Origin: Sphaerochaeta sp. UBA5849 | GTDB lineage: Bacteria > Spirochaetota > Spirochaetia > Sphaerochaetales > Sphaerochaetaceae | DNA: 45,304 bases | Assembly (NCBI GenBank): GCA_002432715.1 | Contig: DJGJ01000029.1 | Span: 1-45,304 of the forward strand | Reading direction: 5' to 3' | Part shown: positions 24,671 to 32,995 of the stretch, piece by piece | Numbering within the stretch: the stretch's first letter is position 1 | Layout: each line of letters begins with the position of its first letter | The notes under the pieces: generated by a model | Told to the model about the DNA's origin: nothing | Database searches by the model: none | The model's input: the letters and a program-made list of their open reading frames with translations, nothing else | Made by a program: the position numbers and the translations under genes

Positions 24671-26077
24671 ATGAGCTTCTTTCTATTTCGCAAACGCAGC
24701 AAACCCCCTTCGCTTGCACCTGAACAGCAGGAGCATAGAAGACAGAAAATTGAGACTTTGAAAGCAGGTCGCCTTGCTGCGCTTACTCTCTCTTTCACCA
24801 ATGAGCTGATTGAAAAATACGGCCCTCGTCTGGCTGGAAGTGACGCTTCAAGGCAGGCGGCACTGCAGATACAGGCGGCCTATGAGCCGTTCTGTGACCA
24901 GAGTGAAACCGAGGTGGTGTGCATCGACACCACATTTCACTCGTTTCCCCTGCAGCTAGCCTTGTATCTCTACCCCGTCATCCTGGTGCTTCTCCTGATA
25001 GGATTGCCTTACCTCGGCCTCTTGCTGTTTCTTGCCTACCTCTGGTATGCAGCAAGAACGCTATATTTCTACAAACCCCTTGGAAAGCTGAGCAAGCCAA
25101 ACGTAGAAGGGGTGAATGTTCATGCGGTTCTTGAACCGCAAGGGGAAGTGCGGCATACCCTGCTCTTCACGTCCCACCATGACAGTGCACCGCTTTTTCG
25201 CTACAACAAGCTCGATCGAATCTCGTATGCCAAGAAAGTAGCCCTGCCGATTCTGCTTTTTTTCCTCTCCGGCTTATTCAATGCCATGCACCTGATCACC
25301 GAATTGCTGGAAGGCAGGCTCTTTGCCTTCTCGCTTCCTCCCCTTGGCATGGGAATCCTCTGCCTTCTCCTGTTGGGTGCAACGCCGTTGCTGTTACCCC
25401 TGAAAAACTTCTACTTGCAGGAGGGTTCTCCAGGGGCGGGGGATAATTTGGTGTCGGTCGGAATGACAGTACAGCTTGCCCGGTACTTCCACTGGAAGAA
25501 GAAAAGCTGCAATGACCCCCTCTCCCACACACGCCTGGTCTTCTGTTCCTTCGACGGGGAGGAGAGCGGGCTGGAGGGATCGAAAGCATGGTATCAGAAG
25601 CATAAGGAAGAGATGAGCGGATCGCTCGTATTGAACTTCGATGCCATCTATCATGCAGACAAGCTCACCTTCCTTGAACGTGACATCAACGGGACGCAGA
25701 GGCTCTCCAGCCGCTTGGCCCGACGTTGTGTGCAGATCGCCAAAGACATGGGGTATGAAGCAGTCAGCGAGTCGATTCCCCGGCTTGCAGGAGGGACCGA
25801 TGCAGGGCGGGCAAGTCTTGCAGGATTGGAGGCAACCACACTCACCTCTGTCGCATGGGACGATCGAACCAAGCCGTCGGTCTACCATACAGCCAAAGAC
25901 GTAGTCTCGGCAATTGATGCCAAGGCGGTGGAGATGGCCTTGTCGATAGCCATACGCTTGGTGGAGCTTGTCGACTCCGACCGTTTATGGGAGGTTGATG
26001 AAATGCAGGGACCGGCAAAGAAAGAGGTTGAGAGCGAAGAACCGGAACTGGTTTTCACCAAGCTTACCCATCGATAG
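24671..26077 (+). CDS. Membrane-bound M28-family zinc peptidase
   Basis: A 468-residue M28 (aminopeptidase-like) protein. Zinc-site motifs are HHD at 169-171, GAGDN with bridging D258, and the catalytic pair E297-E298 in DGEESGLEGSKAW, then a late GGTDAGRASLAG and YHTAKD. Two hydrophobic hairpins are present: about 92-133, before the catalytic core, and about 188-244, between the first zinc ligand and the bridging Asp. The catalytic domain is thus split by membrane segments. No typical signal peptide is seen. Substrate unknown. The 3' end overlaps convergent yigZ by 14 nt. Confidence 0.85.
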   Translation: MSFFLFRKRSKPPSLAPEQQEHRRQKIETLKAGRLAALTLSFTNELIEKYGPRLAGSDASRQAALQIQAAYEPFCDQSETEVVCIDTTFHSFPLQLALYLYPVILVLLLIGLPYLGLLLFLAYLWYAARTLYFYKPLGKLSKPNVEGVNVHAVLEPQGEVRHTLLFTSHHDSAPLFRYNKLDRISYAKKVALPILLFFLSGLFNAMHLITELLEGRLFAFSLPPLGMGILCLLLLGATPLLLPLKNFYLQEGSPGAGDNLVSVGMTVQLARYFHWKKKSCNDPLSHTRLVFCSFDGEESGLEGSKAWYQKHKEEMSGSLVLNFDAIYHADKLTFLERDINGTQRLSSRLARRCVQIAKDMGYEAVSESIPRLAGGTDAGRASLAGLEATTLTSVAWDDRTKPSVYHTAKDVVSAIDAKAVEMALSIAIRLVELVDSDRLWEVDEMQGPAKKEVESEEPELVFTKLTHR

Positions 26078-26663
26078 GATTGAGCGTGCAGCTTCCGTTG
26101 GAAAGGTTGTAAATGGTTGATGCACACGAGGCAAACGAGGAAGAAGAAAGGGTGCCCGTCAACGTCACCTCGACTGCGAACTCTTCTGAATCGATGACCG
26201 CTTGAGCCTCGATCAATTGCTTCTTGATGGGCTCATACAAATGATAGGGCATCGATATATGAAATGATGTCTTATCGATCAAAGCTTCGGTCTTGATGAT
26301 TTTCAATACTTCCTTGACGCTGTCGGCATATGCTTTCACCAAGCCACCGGTGCCGAGCAGCGTACCACCGAAGTAGCGGACGACAAGAACCAGGATATTG
26401 GTGACACCGCTTCCCTTCAGTACTTCCAAGGCGGGCCTGCCGGCGGTATTCTTCGGCTCATGGTCGTCACTGTAGCTGTACAGATCGCCCTTCGGCCCCA
26501 ACACAGCTGCATGCACGACATGATTGGCACCCGGATGCTGTGAGCGGGTCTGGTTCACTACTTCCTTGATGTGAGACAGGTCGGACAGCGGACATGCGAT
26601 GGCGATGAAGCGTGATTTCTTCACCTCGATTTCGCACGTTGCTTGTTCCAAGAGTATCTGCAT
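26064..26663 (-). CDS. YigZ/IMPACT-family protein
   Basis: A 199-residue protein of the YigZ/IMPACT family, related to a eukaryotic regulator of Gcn2; the bacterial role is poorly defined. Characteristic stretches are EVKKSRFIAIACPL, YSYSDDHEPKNTAGRPALEVL and VVRYFGGTLLGTGGLVKAY, followed by a C-terminal DUF1949-like segment. ATG 26663 comes 1 nt after the stop of the aldo/keto reductase gene, with AGGTGG-type Shine-Dalgarno sequence upstream. Third gene of nudix-AKR-yigZ on the minus strand. Confidence 0.92.
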   Translation of the reverse strand: MQILLEQATCEIEVKKSRFIAIACPLSDLSHIKEVVNQTRSQHPGANHVVHAAVLGPKGDLYSYSDDHEPKNTAGRPALEVLKGSGVTNILVLVVRYFGGTLLGTGGLVKAYADSVKEVLKIIKTEALIDKTSFHISMPYHLYEPIKKQLIEAQAVIDSEEFAVEVTLTGTLSSSSFASCASTIYNLSNGSCTLNPIDG

Positions 26664-26664
26664 C

Positions 26665-27570
26665 CTACCACCTATGTCCGAAATAGTTGTCCCATGAAGA
26701 GGGTGCACACGAAGTAAGTGCTTCGGCCCTTTCATCCAACAACGAAATCTCCTCTTCGTCAAGTTCAAGATGGGAAGTGTAGATCAGCTGCCTCAGCTGC
26801 TCTTCGTTTCTAGATCCCGCCACAATGGTGGAAAAACCTTGGCTTCTTGCCCAAAGGAGGGCGAGTTGGGCGCTTGTACATCCTTTACGCTCGGCAAGGC
26901 GGGAAAGCAAATCCAGAAGATTGCGATAGTGTGCATAGGCCTCAGGCCGAAATACATAGAGGTCCTTGCGCCCGTCCTCTGGAGGGCTCGGATGGTTGCC
27001 GCCCAACAAGCCAAGACCCAGGGGACTGTATCCTACCAGGGCCATCCCATGATCGTGGGCATATTGGCGGTATTGCGCGATCGAGCGGTCCCAGAGAAGG
27101 GAGCAGGGAATTTGCAGGACCGTGATAGGAAGGTCTTCCAATTCCCTAAGATAGGAGATCGGGATGTTGCAGGCTCCTACCTGCCTGACCAATCCTTCCT
27201 TGATGAGAGAGCAGGCGGCACTCATGACGGGTTTCAACGCAAGCCTGCTGCTCGGCCAGTGGAGATAGAGAATATCCAAGTAATCGGTCTTGAGGCGGCC
27301 AAGGCTCTTCTGAACATCGATGCGGACCAGCTCCGGCTTTTTGGGCATGAACTTGGAGGCCAGCTGTACCTGATCCCTGGTCTGTATGACGGAGGAAAGC
27401 AGTTGTTCACTGAGTCCGTTCCCATACGATGGGGCGGTGTCGAAATGGCGGATGCCGGCCTTCAAGGCGAGTTTCAGGACTGCGCGGCTTGATCTTTGGT
27501 CCTGGTCAATCCAAAACCTATGGGAAGGTCCGAACTGCCAGGTGCCCAAGCCCAGCTCACTCTTGTTCAT
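26665..27570 (-). CDS. Aldo/keto reductase
   Basis: A 301-residue NADPH-dependent aldo/keto reductase with a TIM barrel. The catalytic tetrad is visible: D44 and Y49 (FDTAPSYGNG), K73 (ASKFMPKK) and H104 (LYLHWP). The cofactor-binding region near the C-terminus (IVAGSRNEEQL) is present. The start at 27570 overlaps the end of the upstream Nudix gene by 14 nt and uses AGAGGAC as Shine-Dalgarno, indicating coupling. Substrate unknown. Confidence 0.93.
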   Translation of the reverse strand: MNKSELGLGTWQFGPSHRFWIDQDQRSSRAVLKLALKAGIRHFDTAPSYGNGLSEQLLSSVIQTRDQVQLASKFMPKKPELVRIDVQKSLGRLKTDYLDILYLHWPSSRLALKPVMSAACSLIKEGLVRQVGACNIPISYLRELEDLPITVLQIPCSLLWDRSIAQYRQYAHDHGMALVGYSPLGLGLLGGNHPSPPEDGRKDLYVFRPEAYAHYRNLLDLLSRLAERKGCTSAQLALLWARSQGFSTIVAGSRNEEQLRQLIYTSHLELDEEEISLLDERAEALTSCAPSSWDNYFGHRW

Positions 27571-28492
27571 CGTCCTCTTCAAATACGACGCTCTTGTCCA
27601 CCATGGTTTGACCGTCGAAGATGAAGAAACCTTCAAACTTCTTGCCCTCCAATGCACTTGGCAGCCAGTGGATGTCGTCCTCCCACATCTTGTCGTAGGG
27701 GATTTCGCTGACAGGGCACCAGAAAGGACGGGCCTCTTCAGTCTCCTGCATCTCTCCTAAGTAGGTATCTGTGAAGTAGACATACCCTCGTTCACTCAGC
27801 CCGTCGCGGAATTGGAAGTTGAGTTTTCCTACCAGTTTTAGGTTGTCCACTTCCAGATGGGTTTCTTCCTTGAATTCACGCTTTGCAGCCTCCAAGGCGG
27901 TTTCGGTCTTCTCGATATGACCTCCGGGAGCGTTGACCAGACCCCGGCCCAGTCCTGTCTTCTTGTCGATCAAGAGGACTTGGTCATCCTTGAAGAGGTA
28001 GGTGATCACACAAACCTCCTTCGGCTCCCACAGGTCCCAATCGATCTGGTCGACGGACTTTGCATCCTTGTCTGTATCGTCAACAACAGGTTCCTCAAGG
28101 GTTTTTGCCTTCTTCTCTTCCTCTTTGGCAGCCTGTTCGGGATGAGCTTCGTTATAGCAGCTTTGGCAGAGATTGTCGTCATGGCCGATGACATGATTGA
28201 AATCCAGACGCTTGTTGCACGATGCACAATGGAGGCGGAAGGGAAGGGCCTTGTCCCTGAACACATACAGCAGGACTATGCAGACGGCCAACACAAGCCA
28301 TGCCCAGTTGTGGTTCAAATCCCTTGCCAGAATTGTCACCACCCCTACTTCAAAGAGAAGGAGGAGGGAGGCAAGGTAGATGGTCGCGAACCGTTTTTTC
28401 GTGGTTCCCGGAATTTTTCGTTGGGCAAAATTGAGCAAAAGGATGGCAATCAAAGCCCAAGTATAGTATTGTTCGATGGTTTGAAGAATCAT
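27557..28492 (-). CDS. Membrane-anchored Nudix hydrolase with zinc ribbon
   Basis: A 311-residue protein with an unusual architecture. About three membrane segments at 8-78 are followed by a four-cysteine zinc ribbon (CASC at 89-92, CQSC at 109-112), an acidic linker, and a Nudix domain from about 158. The Nudix box (GHIEKTETALEAAKREF then KEE, about 191-210) is complete, and the enzyme resembles MutT/8-oxo-dGTP diphosphatases. Catalysis is predicted at the inner membrane face. A weak -10 (TATACC, 28501-28506) lies 8 nt before the ATG, with no usable Shine-Dalgarno. First gene of a three-gene unit. Confidence 0.85.
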   Translation of the reverse strand: MILQTIEQYYTWALIAILLLNFAQRKIPGTTKKRFATIYLASLLLLFEVGVVTILARDLNHNWAWLVLAVCIVLLYVFRDKALPFRLHCASCNKRLDFNHVIGHDDNLCQSCYNEAHPEQAAKEEEKKAKTLEEPVVDDTDKDAKSVDQIDWDLWEPKEVCVITYLFKDDQVLLIDKKTGLGRGLVNAPGGHIEKTETALEAAKREFKEETHLEVDNLKLVGKLNFQFRDGLSERGYVYFTDTYLGEMQETEEARPFWCPVSEIPYDKMWEDDIHWLPSALEGKKFEGFFIFDGQTMVDKSVVFEEDDEQE

Positions 28493-28607
28493 GGTGCTAG
28501 GGTATAGCGTGCTCCTCCCTTCGTCAAGCTTGGGATGCTATTGTCGTTGCTTGCACACTCTTTTTGGAGTAAGCTTGCAGTAGTACCAGATGCTTTGGAG
28601 GTTGCCA

Positions 28608-29276
28608 ATGAAACAACAAGATGATATTGCCAAGTATATCGACCACACGGTGCTCGCTGCCACTGCGACTCGCGACAAGATTGAACAGATTTGCAAAGAA
28701 GCCGACCAGTACAAGTTTGCATCCGTTTGTGTGAACAGTTGTTGGGTTGCTTTGTGTGCCAAGCTCTTGGAAAAGAGCGAGGTGAAAGTGTGCACCGTGG
28801 TTGGATTCCCGTTGGGCGCCATGTCCAGTGAGAGCAAGGCCTACGAGGCCAAGAAAGCCGTATTGGCAGGTGCTGACGAGGTTGATATGGTCATCAACAT
28901 CGGCTACCTGAAGAACCATGACGATGATTTGGTGCAGGATGACATTGCCATGGTGAAGGCAGCCTGCGGCAATGCAACGCTGAAAGTAATCATCGAAACA
29001 TGCCTGCTCACCGATGAAGAAAAGGTTCGAGCCTGCAGGCTCGCCAAAGCAAGTGGTGCAGACTTTGTAAAGACTTCCACCGGGTTCTCAACCGGAGGTG
29101 CTACGGTTGAGGACATCAAGTTGATGAGAAAGACTGTCGGCCCTGAATTGGGCGTAAAAGCTTCCGGTGGTATCCGCACCTATGCCGATGCCCGTGCCAT
29201 GATCGATGCAGGGGCCACCCGGATCGGAGCTTCGGCCGGTATTGCCATCGTAGAGGGGCAGCATGGGGCGAATTGA
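28608..29276 (+). CDS. deoC: Deoxyribose-phosphate aldolase
   Basis: A 222-residue DeoC. It cleaves 2-deoxyribose-5-phosphate into acetaldehyde and glyceraldehyde-3-phosphate. The start IDHTVLAATAT, the VCTVVGFPLGA motif and the Schiff-base lysine motif FVKTSTGF are all in place; VKASGGIRT completes the barrel. ATG 28608 has GGAGG six bases upstream. The 3' end overlaps the thymidine-kinase-like gene by 14 nt, suggesting a deoxynucleoside salvage/catabolism pair. Confidence 0.96.
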   Translation: MKQQDDIAKYIDHTVLAATATRDKIEQICKEADQYKFASVCVNSCWVALCAKLLEKSEVKVCTVVGFPLGAMSSESKAYEAKKAVLAGADEVDMVINIGYLKNHDDDLVQDDIAMVKAACGNATLKVIIETCLLTDEEKVRACRLAKASGADFVKTSTGFSTGGATVEDIKLMRKTVGPELGVKASGGIRTYADARAMIDAGATRIGASAGIAIVEGQHGAN

Positions 29277-30405
29277 GCAGAAAAGCGGGGGAACGGATTT
29301 TCTCAAGAGCTTGGGCTTTCCTACCTTGGATGTCCACGATACGTTCTCCCATTTTGATTTTACCCTGCCCGGACGACGGGTCCTGTTGATAGGGCCCATG
29401 GGCTCCGGGAAAACAGAATTTGCAGCCCGCGTCTGGAGGGATGCCGCCATTGCCCAAAAGAAGGGTGAGCGGGTCAGGAAGTTGACCAGCAGCGGTGAAG
29501 TGGACCGGCGCAAGGTGTTCTTCATCCGTTCCGAAATCGATGGCGCACGCTTTACCGAGTATCCTGAGGATGCCCTCTGTTATCGCAACGGGTACGTAAG
29601 TTGTGGTCGGAATATCGCCAAGATTCGGGACTCTTTCGGGCTGGAGCAGGTGTTGGCCGACAATCCCACAATTGGTACGTTCATTATTGATGAGGCGTCC
29701 TTCTTTGACGAGCGGTTGGCGTATGTGGTACGCAACCACAGCTATGAGCGGGGAGTCATGTTCATATTCCCCACCTTGATCCTCAACTTCAGGAGGGACT
29801 TGTTCAACTCCACCGCCCGTCTGATGTTGGACATCGCCACCGATGTCATTCCCCTTACAGCCTACTGCGAACACTCCGATTGCATCAACGATGCATTTTA
29901 TACCTATCGGTATTATCAGGTGGACGGCAAGGAGTGTCCCGCTCTCTACTTCGATCCCCTGATCATCGTCGGCGGCGATTCCCACAAGGACAGCTCCTTG
30001 GAGCCCAATTACGCTGCCAGATGCGACGAGCATCACTATCTGCCTGGCAAGGAGTACACATTCTTCCATCTCAAACCCCTCGGAGAGATGGCCGCCCGCG
30101 GGGAGGAGAAGCCCCTGCTTGCCGAGCTTTCCGCCTTGAAGCATGATATCGAGCATTCAATGCTGTATCAGAACTTTTGCGAGCGGTACAAAGGGAAACA
30201 GGACGAGCAGATTTTTTTCAACGCACTCAAGCCGCAGAATATTGCAGAGAAGGCGCTCATTTTCCTGTTCTGCGAACAGAACCTGGTGCCCGAGGAGCTC
30301 TTGCTTCGTCTGGTCTCCAAATTGGATCTCGATACCACCTATCTGTCCAAGGTGCTTGCAGACAATAAGCGACCGGTCTCATTTGCTCAGCCCCTCTTGT
30401 TCTAG
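29263..30405 (+). CDS. Enlarged thymidine-kinase-like ATPase
   Basis: A 380-residue protein related to type II thymidine kinases, which are usually about 190-230 residues. A P-loop GPMGSGKT lies at 44-51. IIDEASFF at 141-148 replaces the classical DEAQFF, with E144 the likely catalytic base. FPTLILNFRR at 169-178 corresponds to the GLDQDFR region. A zinc-site-like arrangement (C202, C207; C254, H257/H258) and a lasso-like segment (VGGDSHKDSSLEPNYAARC) follow. About 110 extra helical C-terminal residues are unassigned. Thymidine kinase activity is plausible because of the coupling to deoC but is not proven. Confidence 0.75.
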   Translation: MGRIEQKSGGTDFLKSLGFPTLDVHDTFSHFDFTLPGRRVLLIGPMGSGKTEFAARVWRDAAIAQKKGERVRKLTSSGEVDRRKVFFIRSEIDGARFTEYPEDALCYRNGYVSCGRNIAKIRDSFGLEQVLADNPTIGTFIIDEASFFDERLAYVVRNHSYERGVMFIFPTLILNFRRDLFNSTARLMLDIATDVIPLTAYCEHSDCINDAFYTYRYYQVDGKECPALYFDPLIIVGGDSHKDSSLEPNYAARCDEHHYLPGKEYTFFHLKPLGEMAARGEEKPLLAELSALKHDIEHSMLYQNFCERYKGKQDEQIFFNALKPQNIAEKALIFLFCEQNLVPEELLLRLVSKLDLDTTYLSKVLADNKRPVSFAQPLLF

Positions 30406-30624
30406 TGGCCTGTAAATCCTATTTCTTGAATTATCTTCGGCACTAACGCCGGGCAACTGCGTTCTCCTCTGTCAGATATCGCAGATATCCTCTCCTTCTT
30501 GGCCTTGCTGCTCGCCGTTTTCGCTCGAAGCTATTATACAAGTACTTGACTTTACAACCCACTGAAGGGCTGTAATGTACAAAAACATGTCACAAAAGAA
30601 TCTTGAGCGCTACCAAGGCATACA
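30406..30624. other. Intergenic region with GATATC repeat
   Basis: 219 bp between convergent genes. It holds two GATATC palindromes 3 bp apart, within a near-palindromic CAGATATCGCAGATATCC (30473-30490), in a GC-rich block at about 30437-30530. No clear terminator or start-bearing gene is seen. The minus strand can be read as a basic, arginine-rich peptide (SFERKRRAARPRRRGYLRYL), which may reflect a dispersed repeat rather than a gene. Confidence 0.3.
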
Positions 30625-31503
30625 TCAGTATGTACGGAGGAGCGCCAGCGTCTCGCGTAGGGTGGAGACGGTCAAGTCCTCAAGCAGGGCGGGTACTTCG
30701 ATGTTCCTCCTCCTGAGTTCGGAGAAGAGGAATTTCCAGTCGAGCACCCCTTGTCCTACAGTCAGGTCGCCGATCTTGAAGCCTTGTTCGTTGAGCCGGT
30801 AGTCTTTTACGTGGATTGCAGCAATCTTGGAGCCGAAGGCGTCAAGGGCGCTGCAGAAGAAGTCCTTCTGTGCCTCAAGGGAAGGTGCTGCGCGACAACT
30901 TCCATCCTGTTCAGGAATGCCGATCCAGGGAACCAGGTTGGTAGGGTCGTAGATGACTCTCAAGTGGGGTGTGTCGAACTTTTCCACCAAATTCGCCATA
31001 CGCTTGATGGTGCTGATGGTGTGCTGTTTGCTTACTGCCTCCACCCCGACGATGGCATCGTATTTGACAGCTGCCTCCAAAAGGCGCTCGATACTTCGGT
31101 AGAAGACATCAAGCACCTTGGGATCGGCGGTACCGTGGTTGTAGGAGCAGTCGGGTGTCAGCGATCCTGTTTCTGTTCCGACCAAGGGGCAGCCAAGAAG
31201 CTTTGCGTACTTGAGGTGGTTTTCAAACCGACGCAGATGCTCGTCCCGTACCGCCTTGTCCGGGTGTACTGGGTTGATGTAGCAACCGAAGACACCGACG
31301 TAGGAGCCGTGTGCAGCGAGTGCTTCGCGGATTGATACGATGAAATCCTGGGTGTATGCATCGGCGTTGGGGGCTTGCTTGAGGACCTTCTTGAGGGCCA
31401 GCTGGATGGGAACGGAGCTTCCGTACCTGCCGACCTCGACGGCGAGTTCCTCGATGGTGTTGAATGTGCCCAGATCATGGGCTCTGAGTCCTATTTGTTT
31501 CAT
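30625..31503 (-). CDS. Sugar phosphate isomerase/epimerase (xylose-isomerase-like TIM barrel)
   Basis: A 292-residue protein of the AP-endonuclease-2/xylose-isomerase-like TIM-barrel group, which includes sugar and keto-sugar epimerases. Expected metal-site stretches are visible: GTETGSL, VGVEAVSKQHT, RVIYDPTNLV and AAIHVKDYRL. There is no signal peptide. ATG 31503 is chosen because a promoter (31511-31539) ends 7 nt upstream and the longer frame lacks family similarity. It diverges from the GH28 gene. A role in uronate or related sugar metabolism is inferred from context only. Confidence 0.82.
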   Translation of the reverse strand: MKQIGLRAHDLGTFNTIEELAVEVGRYGSSVPIQLALKKVLKQAPNADAYTQDFIVSIREALAAHGSYVGVFGCYINPVHPDKAVRDEHLRRFENHLKYAKLLGCPLVGTETGSLTPDCSYNHGTADPKVLDVFYRSIERLLEAAVKYDAIVGVEAVSKQHTISTIKRMANLVEKFDTPHLRVIYDPTNLVPWIGIPEQDGSCRAAPSLEAQKDFFCSALDAFGSKIAAIHVKDYRLNEQGFKIGDLTVGQGVLDWKFLFSELRRRNIEVPALLEDLTVSTLRETLALLRTY

Positions 31504-31510
31504 GGTTCGA

Positions 31511-31539
31511 ATTGTAGGTGCTAGAATCGGAAAAGTAAA
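31511..31539 (-). promoter_or_regulatory. Promoter of the sugar isomerase gene
   Basis: Minus strand: -35 TTTACT (31539-31534), 17-bp spacer, -10 TACAAT (31516-31511), then 7 nt to ATG 31503 with no Shine-Dalgarno. Confidence 0.6.
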
Positions 31540-31558
31540 GGAATGGGAGGAGAGTGAG

Positions 31559-32920
31559 ATGAGAGAGTTCACGTTGAGAAGCTTCAAAGCCGTAGGCGAT
31601 GGCCTGAATAATGATAGTGAAGCCTTTGCAAAGGCTTTTCATGCGCTGGCCGATGGGGGTGTTCTTCGCATCGAGGCGGGGACCTATCTGACCGGACCCT
31701 TGCATATCAGGGCCAAGAATCTGGTTGTCGAGATGGAAAGAGGTGCTGTAATCCAATTCATCGATGATGAAACCCTGTATAGGCCGGTCTACTCACGGTG
31801 GGAGGGGGTGAACTGTTATTGCATGCATCCCTGCCTGCTCATTGAGCAGTCCGACGGACTTCTCATCCGCGGCGAAGGAATCCTTGATGGAAACGGCCGC
31901 CGGTGGTGGGAAGCAGCGAATAGGAAGCGAAATACCCAGAAAGGGCCGGTATCGCCCTTGGAGCATGAACTTGCCCGCCTCAACCCAGGCTATGAGAGCC
32001 AGAGCGGAGGCGGAGGAGGGCGGCAGAGCCAATTCCTGCGTCCTCCCTTGGTGCAGATCCTGCACAGCAACAATGTGAAACTTGAAGGGCTGACACTACA
32101 GAACAGTCCATTCTGGACGCTGCATCCGTTATACAGTACCAATTTGGTGTTCATGGGCTTGAAGGTGCTCAATCCCAAGGATGCACCCAATACCGATGGC
32201 ATCGATGTCGATTCCTGCCGGTTTGTCACCATCAAGGACTGCCTTGTGGATGTCGGTGATGACGGCATAGCGCTGAAGAGCGGCAGCGGCCCTGATGGGG
32301 TTGCCACCAATGCGCCTACAACCGATATTCTCATCGAGGATTGCACCGTCAAGAGCGCCCATGGAGGGGCTGTCATCGGCAGCGAGACGGCTGCAGGCAT
32401 CAGGGATGTGAGGGTAAGGAATTGCTTGTTTGATGGAACCGACCGGGGGATCAGGATCAAGACCCGAAGAGGCCGCGGGGGGGTGATTTCCAATCTACAC
32501 TTCGATTCGGTTCGCATGAGGAATAATCTCTGTCCCCTCACCTTGAATATGTACTATCGCTGCGGCAGTCTCGATAGGGAGGATTTCTCCTTGGAAAAGA
32601 GAGAAATCACTTCTACAACGCCCAGTATTGAACGCATTGTCATTGAAAACTGCACCAGCGAGGATTCCACCTCTTCGGCCGCCTTCATCGTAGGGTTGCC
32701 GGAGTCCCCGATCAGGGACTTGGTGATCCGCAACTGCAGCTTTACCGTAGCAAAAACCGGACTCACACCGGTTGATGAGAGCGAGATGTATGAAGGTCTT
32801 AGCGAGCCTGAAGGGCGGGGTATCAGGCTGAGGAATGTAGAGCTATCTGTTGAGAATGTGCAGGTAAAAGGGGTTGAGACTGCCTTGGTTGTCGAGGATG
32901 GGGTTGAGCTCAAGAGCTAA
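31559..32920 (+). CDS. Glycoside hydrolase family 28 (polygalacturonase-like)
   Basis: A 453-residue right-handed beta-helix enzyme of GH28, which hydrolyses galacturonic-acid linkages in pectin and related polymers. All signature motifs are intact: NTD at 211-213, GDDGIALKSG with D234-D235, HGG at 268-270 and RIK at 299-301. No signal peptide is present, so it should act in the cytoplasm on imported oligogalacturonides. ATG 31559 has GGGAGGAGAG upstream; the frame open from 31340 crosses the divergent isomerase gene and is rejected. The gene ends before a strong terminator. Confidence 0.92.
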   Translation: MREFTLRSFKAVGDGLNNDSEAFAKAFHALADGGVLRIEAGTYLTGPLHIRAKNLVVEMERGAVIQFIDDETLYRPVYSRWEGVNCYCMHPCLLIEQSDGLLIRGEGILDGNGRRWWEAANRKRNTQKGPVSPLEHELARLNPGYESQSGGGGGRQSQFLRPPLVQILHSNNVKLEGLTLQNSPFWTLHPLYSTNLVFMGLKVLNPKDAPNTDGIDVDSCRFVTIKDCLVDVGDDGIALKSGSGPDGVATNAPTTDILIEDCTVKSAHGGAVIGSETAAGIRDVRVRNCLFDGTDRGIRIKTRRGRGGVISNLHFDSVRMRNNLCPLTLNMYYRCGSLDREDFSLEKREITSTTPSIERIVIENCTSEDSTSSAAFIVGLPESPIRDLVIRNCSFTVAKTGLTPVDESEMYEGLSEPEGRGIRLRNVELSVENVQVKGVETALVVEDGVELKS

Positions 32921-32954
32921 CAGGAGCCGTGTATTGCATGGTTTTGTACTAAGA

Positions 32955-32981
32955 AAACAGGCTGCCGATGGCAGCCTGTTT
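32955..32981. terminator. Bidirectional intrinsic terminator
   Basis: A perfect 12-bp stem AAACAGGCTGCC/GGCAGCCTGTTT with loop GAT, between the convergent GH28 and ABC ATPase genes. Confidence 0.8.
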
Positions 32982-32995
32982 CAAGAGGAGAGCTC

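Noticed and set aside
30546..30576. TTGACT followed by TGTAAT on the plus strand as a promoter
   Set aside because: The spacer is 19 bp and it points into a convergent gene with no plus-strand gene downstream.
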